Below, in pieces: positions 1-6,066 of a stretch of 7,896 nucleotides of DNA. The DNA is from Thermaerobacter marianensis. Its GTDB lineage: Bacteria > Bacillota > Sulfobacillia > DYIH01. The position numbers were made by a program, and so were the translations under genes. Location of the stretch: contig DYIH01000075.1 of assembly GCA_020723785.1 (NCBI GenBank), positions 1-7,896 of the forward strand, written 5' to 3'. The first letter of the stretch is position 1; each line of letters begins with the position of its first letter. The notes beneath the pieces were generated by a model. The model was not told the origin of the DNA. It worked only from the letters and a program-made list of their open reading frames with translations, and ran no database searches.

Positions 1-48
1 CGCAGGCAGGTGGGATCGCGCAAGTCCGCCGCGTCCATGATAAGCTGA
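1..48 (+). CDS. possible 3' end of an upstream gene (partial)
   Basis: Frame 1 is open from the window edge to a TGA at 46-48, and 13 of its 15 sense codons end in G or C, as expected for a coding frame in this genome. Only 15 residues are visible, too few to name a product. Frame 2 also closes here, with tandem TGA TAA stops at 38-43, and is the alternative end of an upstream gene. Either way the next gene starts within about 15 bases, which suggests co-transcription with something to the left. The call is weak. Confidence 0.2.
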   Translation, partial: RRQVGSRKSAASMIS

Positions 49-53
49 ATCCG

Positions 54-1250
54 GTGAGAGCCCTGCAGACCTATTACGCCGACCTGCACGTCCACCTGGG
101 GGCCGCCGGCGGTGTCCGGCCGGTGAAGATCGCCGCTGCGCCCGGCCTGACCCTGCCCAACATCCTCGACGAGTGCGCCCGCCGCAAGGGGATCGACCTG
201 GTGGGCGTCGTCGATGCCCAGACCCGCGGCGCCCTCTCGGACTGGGAACGCCTGCTGGCCGCCGGCGCGCTGGAACCCCTGCCCGGGGGTGGCCTGCGCT
301 ATGGCGGCCGCGTTACCATCATCCCCGGCGCCGAGCTGGAACTGGCCGTCAGGGGGCGGGCCGCCCACTTCATCGCCTACCTGCCCACGGTGGAGGCCAT
401 CCGAGCCCTGGCCGCCGCGCTGGCCCCGCGGCTCAAAAACCCCGACCTTTCGAGCCAGCGCTGTCGGCTGGCCCCCGGCGAACTGGTCGACCTGGTGGAC
501 GGCCTGGGCGGGTTCGTCGTGCCGGCCCATGCTTTCACGCCGTACAAGGGCCTGTACGGAGCGATGGCCGACCGCCTTGGCGAGGTCTTTCCGCCAGCCG
601 CCGCGGCCCGCATTCCCGCCGTCGAGCTCGGTCTTTCGGCCGACACCGGCATGGCCGACCGCCTCTCCGAACTCCACGGCAAGGCCTACCTGAGCAACTC
701 CGATGCCCACTCGCTGGAGAAGATCGGCCGGGAATACAACGCCCTCTGCCTGGCGGAGCCGACGTTCGCCGAGCTATGGCTGGCCCTGACCGGCCGGGCG
801 GGGCGGCGCATCGAGGCCAACTATGGCCTGGAACCGCGCCTGGGCAAGTACCACCGCACCTTCTGCCCGGCCTGCAACGCCGTCTGCGCCGGGGAGGGGG
901 ACGACCCGGCCTTCGCCTGCCCCCGCTGCGGCGGCGACAGCGTGGTCGTCGGCGTCTTCGACCGGCTCCTCTCCATCGCCGACCGCCCGCCCGGCGACCA
1001 CCCGCCGGACCGCCCGCCCTACCGGCGGCAGGTGCCCCTGGAGTTCGTGCCGGGGCTGGGCCGGCGAGGCATCGACCGGCTCATCGCCGCCTTTGGCAGC
1101 GAGATGGCGGTGCTGCACCGGACCACGGTGGACGAATTGGCGGCGGTGGTGGGGCCGGTGGTGGCGGAGCGCGTCGTGGCCGCCCGCGAGGGACGGCTGG
1201 CGCTGGAGGCGGGCGGCGGCGGCCGGTACGGGCGGGTACGGCTTGGATGA
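54..1250 (+). CDS. endonuclease Q-like PHP-domain protein (DNA repair nuclease)
   Basis: A 398-residue protein of the PHP phosphoesterase family, in the subgroup that includes archaeal and Bacillus endonuclease Q. Those enzymes nick DNA 5' to deaminated bases (uracil, hypoxanthine, xanthine) and abasic sites. Visible PHP metal-site motifs are DLHVH (10-14), D54, GAELE with E94, H105, PAH with H159, E191 and NSDAH (215-219). A four-cysteine zinc ribbon follows (C271, C274, C289, C292), then VPLEFVPGLG (327-336) opening a helix-hairpin-helix DNA-binding segment to about residue 375. This domain order and length match the EndoQ family. The GTG start at 54 is chosen because family members begin just ahead of the YADLHVH motif; the frame is open to the window edge, and no good ribosome site precedes it, so coupling to an upstream gene is likely. 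Family assignment is firm; the exact substrate is inferred. Confidence 0.87.
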   Translation: MRALQTYYADLHVHLGAAGGVRPVKIAAAPGLTLPNILDECARRKGIDLVGVVDAQTRGALSDWERLLAAGALEPLPGGGLRYGGRVTIIPGAELELAVRGRAAHFIAYLPTVEAIRALAAALAPRLKNPDLSSQRCRLAPGELVDLVDGLGGFVVPAHAFTPYKGLYGAMADRLGEVFPPAAAARIPAVELGLSADTGMADRLSELHGKAYLSNSDAHSLEKIGREYNALCLAEPTFAELWLALTGRAGRRIEANYGLEPRLGKYHRTFCPACNAVCAGEGDDPAFACPRCGGDSVVVGVFDRLLSIADRPPGDHPPDRPPYRRQVPLEFVPGLGRRGIDRLIAAFGSEMAVLHRTTVDELAAVVGPVVAERVVAAREGRLALEAGGGGRYGRVRLG

Positions 1251-1254
1251 GAAA

Positions 1255-2829
1255 TCATCCCTCCGTCCTCGGTTCGGCGACTGCCCCCGGGGCGGCCGAC
1301 GGCTGGATCTGCGGTTTCCCCCGCCGCAGGGCCAGGGAGATCACCGCGCCCGCGGCGCACAGGAACGTTGCCGCCAGGAACAGTGGGTGAATGGAGGCCG
1401 CCAGCGCCCCGCGCAGTGCGGCCAGGAGGGGCGGCGGCAACTGCGCGGCGGCCGGGCTGACCAGCACCTGGCCCAGGGCATCGGGGTTCCGCAGCGTCTG
1501 TGCGAGACCGACCGGCAGCCAGGCCGCGGCCTCGCCGGCCGCCAGGGTTTCGGCCAGGCGATCTCTCAGCAGGCCGGCTTGCCATGCGCCCAGCAGGCTG
1601 ACGCCGATGACGCCGCCCAGGCTCCGGAAGACGGTGGCCAGGGAGGTGGCCAGGCCGATCTCCTGGCGTGAGACGGCCAGCTGGACGGCGATGACCAGCG
1701 GTACCAGGGACAGGCCCACCCCCAGGCCGGTGACTGCCATGTACAGGGCGGCCGTCGCCGGGGCCGTGGCCGGGGTCATCCGGCCCAACAACCAGAACCC
1801 GGCGCCGGCCATGGCCAGCCCGGCGCCGACGAGGATGCGTGGGCCGGTCCGGAAGAAGAGACGGCCGGAGAAAAAGGTGCCGGCGACCACGGAAAGCATC
1901 ATCGGCATCAGGACGTCACGGGCCGTGCCGGCCGTGCCGCCTGTTGCCCCCTGGACGAAGAGCGGGATGAAGGTCACTGCCCCGAACATGGCGGCTCCGT
2001 GCAGCAGGCCGACCACGCCGACGACGGCCACCGTCCGGTGGCGAAAGAGGTGCAACGGGATCAGGGGCTGCGGCGCGCGCGCCTCGACGGCGATGAAGCC
2101 CCCCGCCAGCACGGCCGTGAGGGCCACCAGGCCGATGAACTGGGACGAGGTCCAGGCCAGCGCCTTGCCGCCCTCCAGGAAGGCGAACATCAGCGAGACG
2201 ATGCTGCCGGTCAGGAGCACGGCTCCCCAGTAATCCACCCTGGGCCGGGGCCGGTTGGCGGCCGTTTCCCGAAAGGAAAGGGCCAGGAGAAGGGCGGAGA
2301 GAATGCCCAGGGGCAGGTTGACGTAGAAGGCCCAGCGCCAGGAGGCATGTTCCACGATGAAGGCCCCGATGGAGGGCCCCAGGACGCTGGAGACGCCGAA
2401 CGTCCCCGAGAAGACCCCCTGCAGGCGCGCCCGCTGTTCCGGGGGGAAGAGCAGGCCGGTGGTGGCGATGGCGATGGGGAAGAGGGATCCGGCCCCGATG
2501 CCCTGGATTGCCCGGAAGGCCACCATTTGGGCCATGGTCCGGGCGGCGCCGCAGAGGGCCGAGCCGGCGATGAACAGGCCGAGGCCGGCGAGGAAGAGCC
2601 GCCGCGGCCCGTACAGGTCGGAAAGCTTGCCGAAGAGGGGCATGGCCGCCGTCTGGGTGAGGGCGTAGCCGCTGAAGACCCAACTGAAGAGTTGCAGGCC
2701 GCCCAGGTCGGCCAGGATGGCGGGCATGGCGGTGCTGACCACGGTCATGTCCAGGGCCGCCAGCAGGAGGCCGGTCATCAGGGCGGCGACGAGCCCAGCC
2801 TTCTGCCGCTCGTTCAAGGTGTCAACCAA
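1255..2829 (-). CDS. DHA2-family (EmrB/QacA type) MFS multidrug efflux transporter
   Basis: A 524-residue proton-coupled exporter of the 14-helix DHA2 branch of the major facilitator superfamily, acting in the cytoplasmic membrane. Visible signatures are motif D1 LDMTVVSTAMP (26-36, with membrane aspartate D27), motif A GKLSDLYGPRR (67-77), motif B around R106 (FRAIQGIGAG), and motif C GTFGVSSVLGP (142-152) followed by SWRWAFYVNLPLG (163-175). The length and alternating hydrophobic blocks fit 14 helices, with a short charged, proline-rich cytoplasmic tail. The start is TTG at 2827-2829, preceded by GGAGGAG at 2836-2842, an excellent ribosome site; no ATG fits. It is the only large gene on the minus strand. 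It meets the EndoQ-like gene tail to tail with a 4-bp gap and overlaps a small upstream reading frame. The substrate cannot be read from sequence, and no regulator gene is adjacent. Confidence 0.93.
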   Translation of the reverse strand: MVDTLNERQKAGLVAALMTGLLLAALDMTVVSTAMPAILADLGGLQLFSWVFSGYALTQTAAMPLFGKLSDLYGPRRLFLAGLGLFIAGSALCGAARTMAQMVAFRAIQGIGAGSLFPIAIATTGLLFPPEQRARLQGVFSGTFGVSSVLGPSIGAFIVEHASWRWAFYVNLPLGILSALLLALSFRETAANRPRPRVDYWGAVLLTGSIVSLMFAFLEGGKALAWTSSQFIGLVALTAVLAGGFIAVEARAPQPLIPLHLFRHRTVAVVGVVGLLHGAAMFGAVTFIPLFVQGATGGTAGTARDVLMPMMLSVVAGTFFSGRLFFRTGPRILVGAGLAMAGAGFWLLGRMTPATAPATAALYMAVTGLGVGLSLVPLVIAVQLAVSRQEIGLATSLATVFRSLGGVIGVSLLGAWQAGLLRDRLAETLAAGEAAAWLPVGLAQTLRNPDALGQVLVSPAAAQLPPPLLAALRGALAASIHPLFLAATFLCAAGAVISLALRRGKPQIQPSAAPGAVAEPRTEG

Positions 2830-2959
2830 TGATTTTCTCCTCCCACGGAGCCCCGTCCGGCCGGGACATCTCCCCGGCGATCAGGTTTTGCACCCAGTCC
2901 GGTTCCATCCCGTGGCGCTGCAGGGAGAATTGCAGCAGCTGGTGCCGGTACGGGTTCAG
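2822..2959 (-). CDS. putative small protein (about 45 aa) translationally coupled to the MFS pump
   Basis: A minus-strand frame ends with TGA at 2822-2824, overlapping the pump's TTG start by 8 bases. The pump's Shine-Dalgarno lies inside its codons (Trp-Glu-Glu-Lys). Over the last 48 codons I count G/C at about 69%, 38% and 85% of first, second and third positions, the order expected of a real coding frame in a high-GC genome. The product has no membrane segment: it begins NPYRHQLLQF and carries two short predicted helices, HQLLQFSLQRHG and DWVQNLIAGEM, then an acidic tail. The start is uncertain. The frame opens after a TAA at 2984-2986 and holds no ATG, GTG or TTG until an internal ATG at 2882-2884. 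A CTG at 2957-2959, where the coding signature begins, is my choice and gives 45 residues. It could instead be the tail of a decayed gene. I do not recognise the family. Confidence 0.45.
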   Translation of the reverse strand: MNPYRHQLLQFSLQRHGMEPDWVQNLIAGEMSRPDGAPWEEKIIG

Positions 2960-2976
2960 GTGGTTCCGTACCCGCC

Positions 2977-3030
2977 AATTACGTTATCGAACACGGACGA
3001 AGCATATACAAACCGCCCGCGTCATAAAAC
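2977..3030. promoter_or_regulatory. AT-rich divergent promoter region between the pump cassette and spoIIM
   Basis: Positions 2977-3012 are 23/36 A+T in otherwise very GC-rich DNA, between divergently read genes. On the minus strand, TTTTAT (3024-3029) and TATGCT (3001-3006) are 17 bp apart and could form a weak sigma-A promoter for the small ORF and pump. On the plus strand, GTTAT (2983-2987) and TATACAAA (3005-3012) loosely resemble a sigma-E promoter (GTCATATT / CATACAAT type), the class that drives spoIIM in Bacillus. The two candidates overlap. The composition is directly visible; the individual boxes are weak matches. Confidence 0.35.
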
Positions 3031-3052
3031 GTGGACGAGGAGGGGGAGGGGC

Positions 3053-3685
3053 TTGGCCTTCCGATGGGTGCGGGTTGGCGGCCCGTCGGCGTCGCGCCGG
3101 GGCATCGTCCTGGGGCTTTTGGTGCTGGCGGTGTTCGTGGCCGGGGTGGCGGCGGGGAGCGTCACGGTCAACTTCCTGCCCGCCCAGGAGAAAAGCGATC
3201 TGGGCCGGTTCCTCGACGGATCCATGGCTCAACTCCTCGACGGCGGGGCGGCGGTTCCGTCGGAAGTCGTCTTCGGCCGCGCCCTGGCACATCACCTCAA
3301 AACGGCCGGCCTCCTCTGGGTTCTGGGGCTTTTTCTGCCCGGCATTCCCCTCATTCTCGTCCTGCTGTTCATGCGCGGCTTCCTGACCGGGTTCACCGTG
3401 GGCTTCCTGGTCTACCAGCGGGGCTGGAACGGCCTGCTCATGGCCATGGCCGTCCTGGTCCCGCCCAACCTGGTGGCTGTGCCGGCCCTGCTGGCCATCG
3501 GCGTCGCCGGCATCGCCCACGCCCTACGCCGCCGTCCGGTCCTCCCCGGGCGGCCGGGCTTAAGCCCGGAACTGGTCACGTATACGCTCTTCACCGGCGC
3601 CATGGCCCTTCTGCTCGTCGTGGCCAGCCTGCTGGAGGGCTACCTGGCGCCCTTCGTCCTGCGCACCTTGGCCGGCCATCTCTAA
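3053..3685 (+). CDS. spoIIM: stage II sporulation protein M
   Basis: A 210-residue integral membrane protein, close to the 214 residues of Bacillus subtilis SpoIIM. In that organism SpoIIM acts in the mother-cell membrane with SpoIID and SpoIIP in the peptidoglycan-remodelling complex that thins septal wall and drives engulfment of the forespore. Visible features are five hydrophobic segments (about 17-38, 86-105, 108-123, 128-147 and 176-195), the signature RGFLTGFTVGFL (108-119), PPNLVAVP (137-144) in the next helix and EGYLAPFVL near the C-terminus. The open frame extends far upstream, but TTG at 3053 is chosen because AGGAGG at 3038-3043 sits 9 bases ahead and the resulting length matches the family; GTG at 3068 is too far from that site. 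It is divergent from the pump cassette and 101 bp upstream of the EAL gene. Sigma-E control is expected from the family; only a weak promoter match is visible. Confidence 0.9.
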   Translation: MAFRWVRVGGPSASRRGIVLGLLVLAVFVAGVAAGSVTVNFLPAQEKSDLGRFLDGSMAQLLDGGAAVPSEVVFGRALAHHLKTAGLLWVLGLFLPGIPLILVLLFMRGFLTGFTVGFLVYQRGWNGLLMAMAVLVPPNLVAVPALLAIGVAGIAHALRRRPVLPGRPGLSPELVTYTLFTGAMALLLVVASLLEGYLAPFVLRTLAGHL

Positions 3686-3786
3686 ACGACCCCCTTTTTT
3701 GCTCCGCCGTTTACTTTTGGTCATCAATTCGTGAACAAAGCCGAACGATAACTACGCCAGAGAAAATATCGAGGGGAGCGATCGGC

Positions 3787-4638
3787 ATGCCAGAGGGCCG
3801 GGAGCCCGCGAACAACACCACTCATGGGAACATCGATGCAGAATCGGCGACAGACAAGGAGCTGCCGGCAAGCGAAATGCAACAGATCCTCCTGGGCGGC
3901 AACGTGGACGTCCTGCTTCAGCCCATCGTCGATTTGCGTACAGGTGAAGCGGTGGGCTACGAGGCGCTTACGCGTGGTCCCGGAGGCAGCAGGCTGTTCA
4001 AGCCGGCCGACCTGTTCGAGGCGGCGTTGGAAGAGGGGTGCTTCCACACCCTGGAGTCGATGTGCCGCAGGCGGGCGCTGGAGGCGAAAAAGAAAAGCCT
4101 GGGGCCGGGCGTGCAAATCTTCGTCAACATGGACCCGCGCCTCATGCCCTGCCTCCTGGGACCGGCCTGCCCCACGTGCGGTTGGATACGAGAGCTCGAC
4201 CTGTCCCCCGGCGAAATCGTCTTTGAACTGACGGAACGGGTCTTCGTCGGCGGTGATCCAATCATGCTCAGGGCCCTGGAGCGCTGCCGCCACCAGGGGC
4301 ATCGCATCGCCCTCGACGACGTGGGTATCGGTTATTCCGGGATGGCCACCATGGTTGCCCTGCGGCCTGATTACATCAAACTGGACGGTTACCTGGTCCG
4401 CGGGGTCTCCAACGACGTGTACCGCCGCAACCTGATCAAGGGGCTGGCCAGCTATTGCAATGAAACAGGGATCGGCCTCGTGGCGGAATGCATCGAGACG
4501 GCGGAGGAGTTGGAGATCCTCTGCCGGATCGGGGTGACCTACGGACAGGGCTATTTCCTGGCGCCGCCGGGCCCGGGGCGGCCGCCGTTGCGGCCGGAGG
4601 CATCCGAAATTTTGAGACGGATCAGGCAACAACCCTGA
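3787..4638 (+). CDS. stand-alone EAL-domain cyclic-di-GMP phosphodiesterase
   Basis: A 283-residue cytoplasmic protein made almost wholly of one EAL domain (about 35-262), predicted to hydrolyse c-di-GMP to pGpG. Catalytic and metal-site motifs are present: QPIVDL (45-50), the EAL triad (59-61), N114 in FVNMD, E147 in FELTER, DD at 177-178, K198 in DYIKLD, the AECIET segment (233-238) and YGQGYFLAPP (252-261). There is no GGDEF, PAS, HAMP or membrane segment; the first 30 residues are polar and probably disordered. Loop 6 reads DDVGIGYSGM rather than the usual DDFGTGYSSL, and a CPTC pair (128-131) lies in a loop before FELTER. ATG 3787 follows AGGGGAG (3772-3778) with 8-base spacing; the open frame upstream lacks family homology. 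Input signal and partners are unknown. All residues needed for catalysis appear present, so activity is more likely than a degenerate receptor role. Confidence 0.88.
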   Translation: MPEGREPANNTTHGNIDAESATDKELPASEMQQILLGGNVDVLLQPIVDLRTGEAVGYEALTRGPGGSRLFKPADLFEAALEEGCFHTLESMCRRRALEAKKKSLGPGVQIFVNMDPRLMPCLLGPACPTCGWIRELDLSPGEIVFELTERVFVGGDPIMLRALERCRHQGHRIALDDVGIGYSGMATMVALRPDYIKLDGYLVRGVSNDVYRRNLIKGLASYCNETGIGLVAECIETAEELEILCRIGVTYGQGYFLAPPGPGRPPLRPEASEILRRIRQQP

Positions 4639-4675
4639 GCGGTGGCTTCGCCCCGGCCCCGCCATGACAGCGACC

Positions 4676-4703
4676 ATCCGGGCCCTCGTTGGAGAGTCCG
4701 GAT
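4676..4703. repeat. 28-bp symmetric dyad (operator-like) over the ald -35 box
   Basis: ATCCGG at 4676-4681 is mirrored by CCGGAT at 4698-4703. Inside it CTC (4685-4687) is mirrored by GAG (4692-4694), with exactly three unpaired bases on each side and a 4-base centre. The inner right arm falls within the TTGGAG -35 hexamer (4689-4694). The geometry suits a dimeric regulator that would block or recruit RNA polymerase. No T-run follows, so it is not an intrinsic terminator of the EAL gene. The protein is unknown; alanine dehydrogenase genes elsewhere are controlled by Lrp/AsnC- or AdeR-type regulators. Confidence 0.4.
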
Positions 4704-4717
4704 TCGTCTGCTATACT
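4689..4717 (+). promoter_or_regulatory. sigma-A type promoter of ald
   Basis: TTGGAG at 4689-4694 (4/6 match to TTGACA) and TATACT at 4712-4717 (5/6 match to TATAAT) are separated by the optimal 17 bp. Transcription would begin near 4724, giving a leader of about 100 bases before the ald start. This is the best housekeeping promoter in the window and lies 50 bp after the EAL stop codon, so ald is probably its own transcription unit. Confidence 0.65.
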
Positions 4718-4740
4718 CAAAGCGGCTGTGCCGGGCGGTA

Positions 4741-4769
4741 TCCCCATCAGCCGGAAGGCCCGATGGGGG
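4741..4769 (+). promoter_or_regulatory. GNRA-capped hairpin in the ald 5' leader
   Basis: In the predicted leader, CCCCATC (4742-4748) pairs with GATGGGG (4762-4768), extendable by a U-G pair at 4741/4769. After a small internal loop (A4749 against C4760-C4761), GCC (4750-4752) pairs with GGC (4757-4759) around the loop GGAA (4753-4756), a GNRA tetraloop. No T-run follows and it sits about 58 bases ahead of the start codon. It could stabilise the transcript or be part of a regulatory RNA; it matches no riboswitch class I know. Confidence 0.4.
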
Positions 4770-4826
4770 CCGCGACGGACTCTGCCGGTTGCGACCGAGA
4801 TCATCGTTACGGGGGCTGGGACAGGC

Positions 4827-5945
4827 GTGCGCGTCGGTGTTCCCCGGGAGATCAAGAGCAACGAAAACCGCGTTGCCGTCACGCCGGCCGGAGTGCAGGC
4901 CCTGACCGGCGCCGGCCACCAGGTGCTGGTGGAGGCCGGCGCAGGTGCCGGAAGCGGGTTCGGCGACGATGAGTACCGCCGGGCCGGCGCCGTCCTGGTC
5001 GACGAACACGCCGCGGTGTTTGCCGAGGCGGAGATGATCGTCAAGGTCAAGGAACCCCTCGAACCCGAATACGACCTGCTCCGCCCGGGCCAAATACTCT
5101 TCACCTACCTGCACCTGGCCGCGGAGCCGGTGCTAATCAGGGCGCTGATGCGCAATCGGGTGGCTGCCATCGCCTACGAAACGGTGCAGCTTGCCAACGG
5201 CTCCCTGCCCCTGCTGACACCCATGAGCGAGATCGCCGGGCGGATGGCCGTTCAGGTGGGTGCCCATTTCCTCGAGAAACCCCAGGGTGGCCGTGGCGTG
5301 CTGTTGGCCGGCGTCCCGGGGGTGCCCCCGGGGGACGTGGTCATCATCGGCGGGGGCGTCGTCGGCACCAACGCGGCCAAAATGGCCCTGGGCCTGGGGG
5401 CGCGGGTCACGATCGTGGACGTCAACGCCGAGAGGCTGCGCCAGCTCGACGACCTGTTCGGCGGGCGGGCCACCACCCTCATGTCCAACTCTTCCAACAT
5501 CGCCGCCGCCGCCCGCAGGGCCGACCTGCTGGTCGGCGCCGTGCTCATCCCGGGCGCGCGTGCCCCGCACCTGGTCACCGAGGACATGGTCCGGACGATG
5601 AAGCCGGGCGCGGTGATCGTCGACGTGGCCATCGATCAGGGCGGTTCCATCGCCACCATCGACCGTGTCACCACCCACGAGAACCCCACCTATATAAAGC
5701 ACGGCGTGGTCCACTACTCCGTGGCCAACATGCCCGGGGCGGTGCCGCGCACCGCGACCCTGGCCCTGACCAACGTCACCCTGCCGTACGTCCTGCAGCT
5801 GGCGGAAAAGGGGCTCCGCCGCGCGGTCGCCGAGAACCCCGCCCTGGCCCTCGGGGTCAACGTCCTGGAAGGGGTCGTCACCTACCGGGCCGTGGCCGAA
5901 GCCCACGCCCTGGAATTCGTTCCACTGGAACAGGCCCTGGCCTGA
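4827..5945 (+). CDS. ald: alanine dehydrogenase
   Basis: A 372-residue NAD-dependent L-alanine dehydrogenase (EC 1.4.1.1), normally a soluble hexamer, interconverting L-alanine with pyruvate, ammonium and NADH. The N-terminus MRVGVPREIKSNENRVA fits the family exactly. Substrate-site residues R15, K75, H96 and D270 occupy the same numbers as in the Mycobacterium tuberculosis enzyme. The Rossmann motif GGGVVG (175-180) and the ribose-binding D198 at the end of the next strand are present, as is HYSVANMPGAVPRT (286-299). GTG 4827 is chosen because it begins the conserved N-terminus; the frame is open upstream and its ribosome site is weak (GGGGG at 4811-4815). It follows a promoter, operator-like dyad and leader hairpin, and lies 121 bp before xerD. 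In Bacillus this enzyme supports growth on alanine and normal sporulation. A role in amino-acid fermentation is equally plausible here. Confidence 0.95.
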   Translation: MRVGVPREIKSNENRVAVTPAGVQALTGAGHQVLVEAGAGAGSGFGDDEYRRAGAVLVDEHAAVFAEAEMIVKVKEPLEPEYDLLRPGQILFTYLHLAAEPVLIRALMRNRVAAIAYETVQLANGSLPLLTPMSEIAGRMAVQVGAHFLEKPQGGRGVLLAGVPGVPPGDVVIIGGGVVGTNAAKMALGLGARVTIVDVNAERLRQLDDLFGGRATTLMSNSSNIAAAARRADLLVGAVLIPGARAPHLVTEDMVRTMKPGAVIVDVAIDQGGSIATIDRVTTHENPTYIKHGVVHYSVANMPGAVPRTATLALTNVTLPYVLQLAEKGLRRAVAENPALALGVNVLEGVVTYRAVAEAHALEFVPLEQALA

Positions 5946-6066
5946 CAACGGCATTCCCGGACAGCGCTCCAGGGGCTCATGATCGCCGCGGGAAGAGGAG
6001 TTTTGCGGTAGAGGTAGAAATCATTACCCGCTTTGGTTGACGGATGTTGTCCCGGGGAGCGGAGTC

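Noticed and set aside
1391..2233. Long plus-strand frames opposite the MFS pump (also 1999-2832)
   Set aside because: They are mirror frames of the pump's codons, with Ala/Arg/Pro-rich or Gly/Glu-rich products and no domain; the pump itself has clear family motifs.
3691..3700. C4T6 run after spoIIM as an intrinsic terminator
   Set aside because: No stable hairpin lies directly before the T-run; the nearby GGCCGGCC palindrome has no room for a loop and is about 13 bases away.
3705..3786. Promoter for the EAL gene, including a sigma-D-like GCCGAACGATAA at 3740-3751
   Set aside because: The region is AT-rich and may hold a promoter, but the sigma-D box needs three extra bases and lacks a TAAA at the right distance, and no sigma-A pair is well spaced.
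4741..4769. Guanidine-II (mini-ykkC) or glycine riboswitch upstream of ald
   Set aside because: The loop is GGAA, not ACGR, there is only one hairpin, and the glycine-aptamer core sequences are absent.
4664..4972. Open frame from ATG 4664 overlapping the ald promoter and leader
   Set aside because: It runs through the -35/-10 boxes and into ald in another frame, has no ribosome site, and its product resembles no family.
5946..6066. Terminator or promoter between ald and xerD
   Set aside because: CCCTGG/CCAGGG can pair across a long loop but has no T-run. AGAGGAG near 5993-5999 is followed only by TTG, one codon and a stop. No well-spaced promoter was found.
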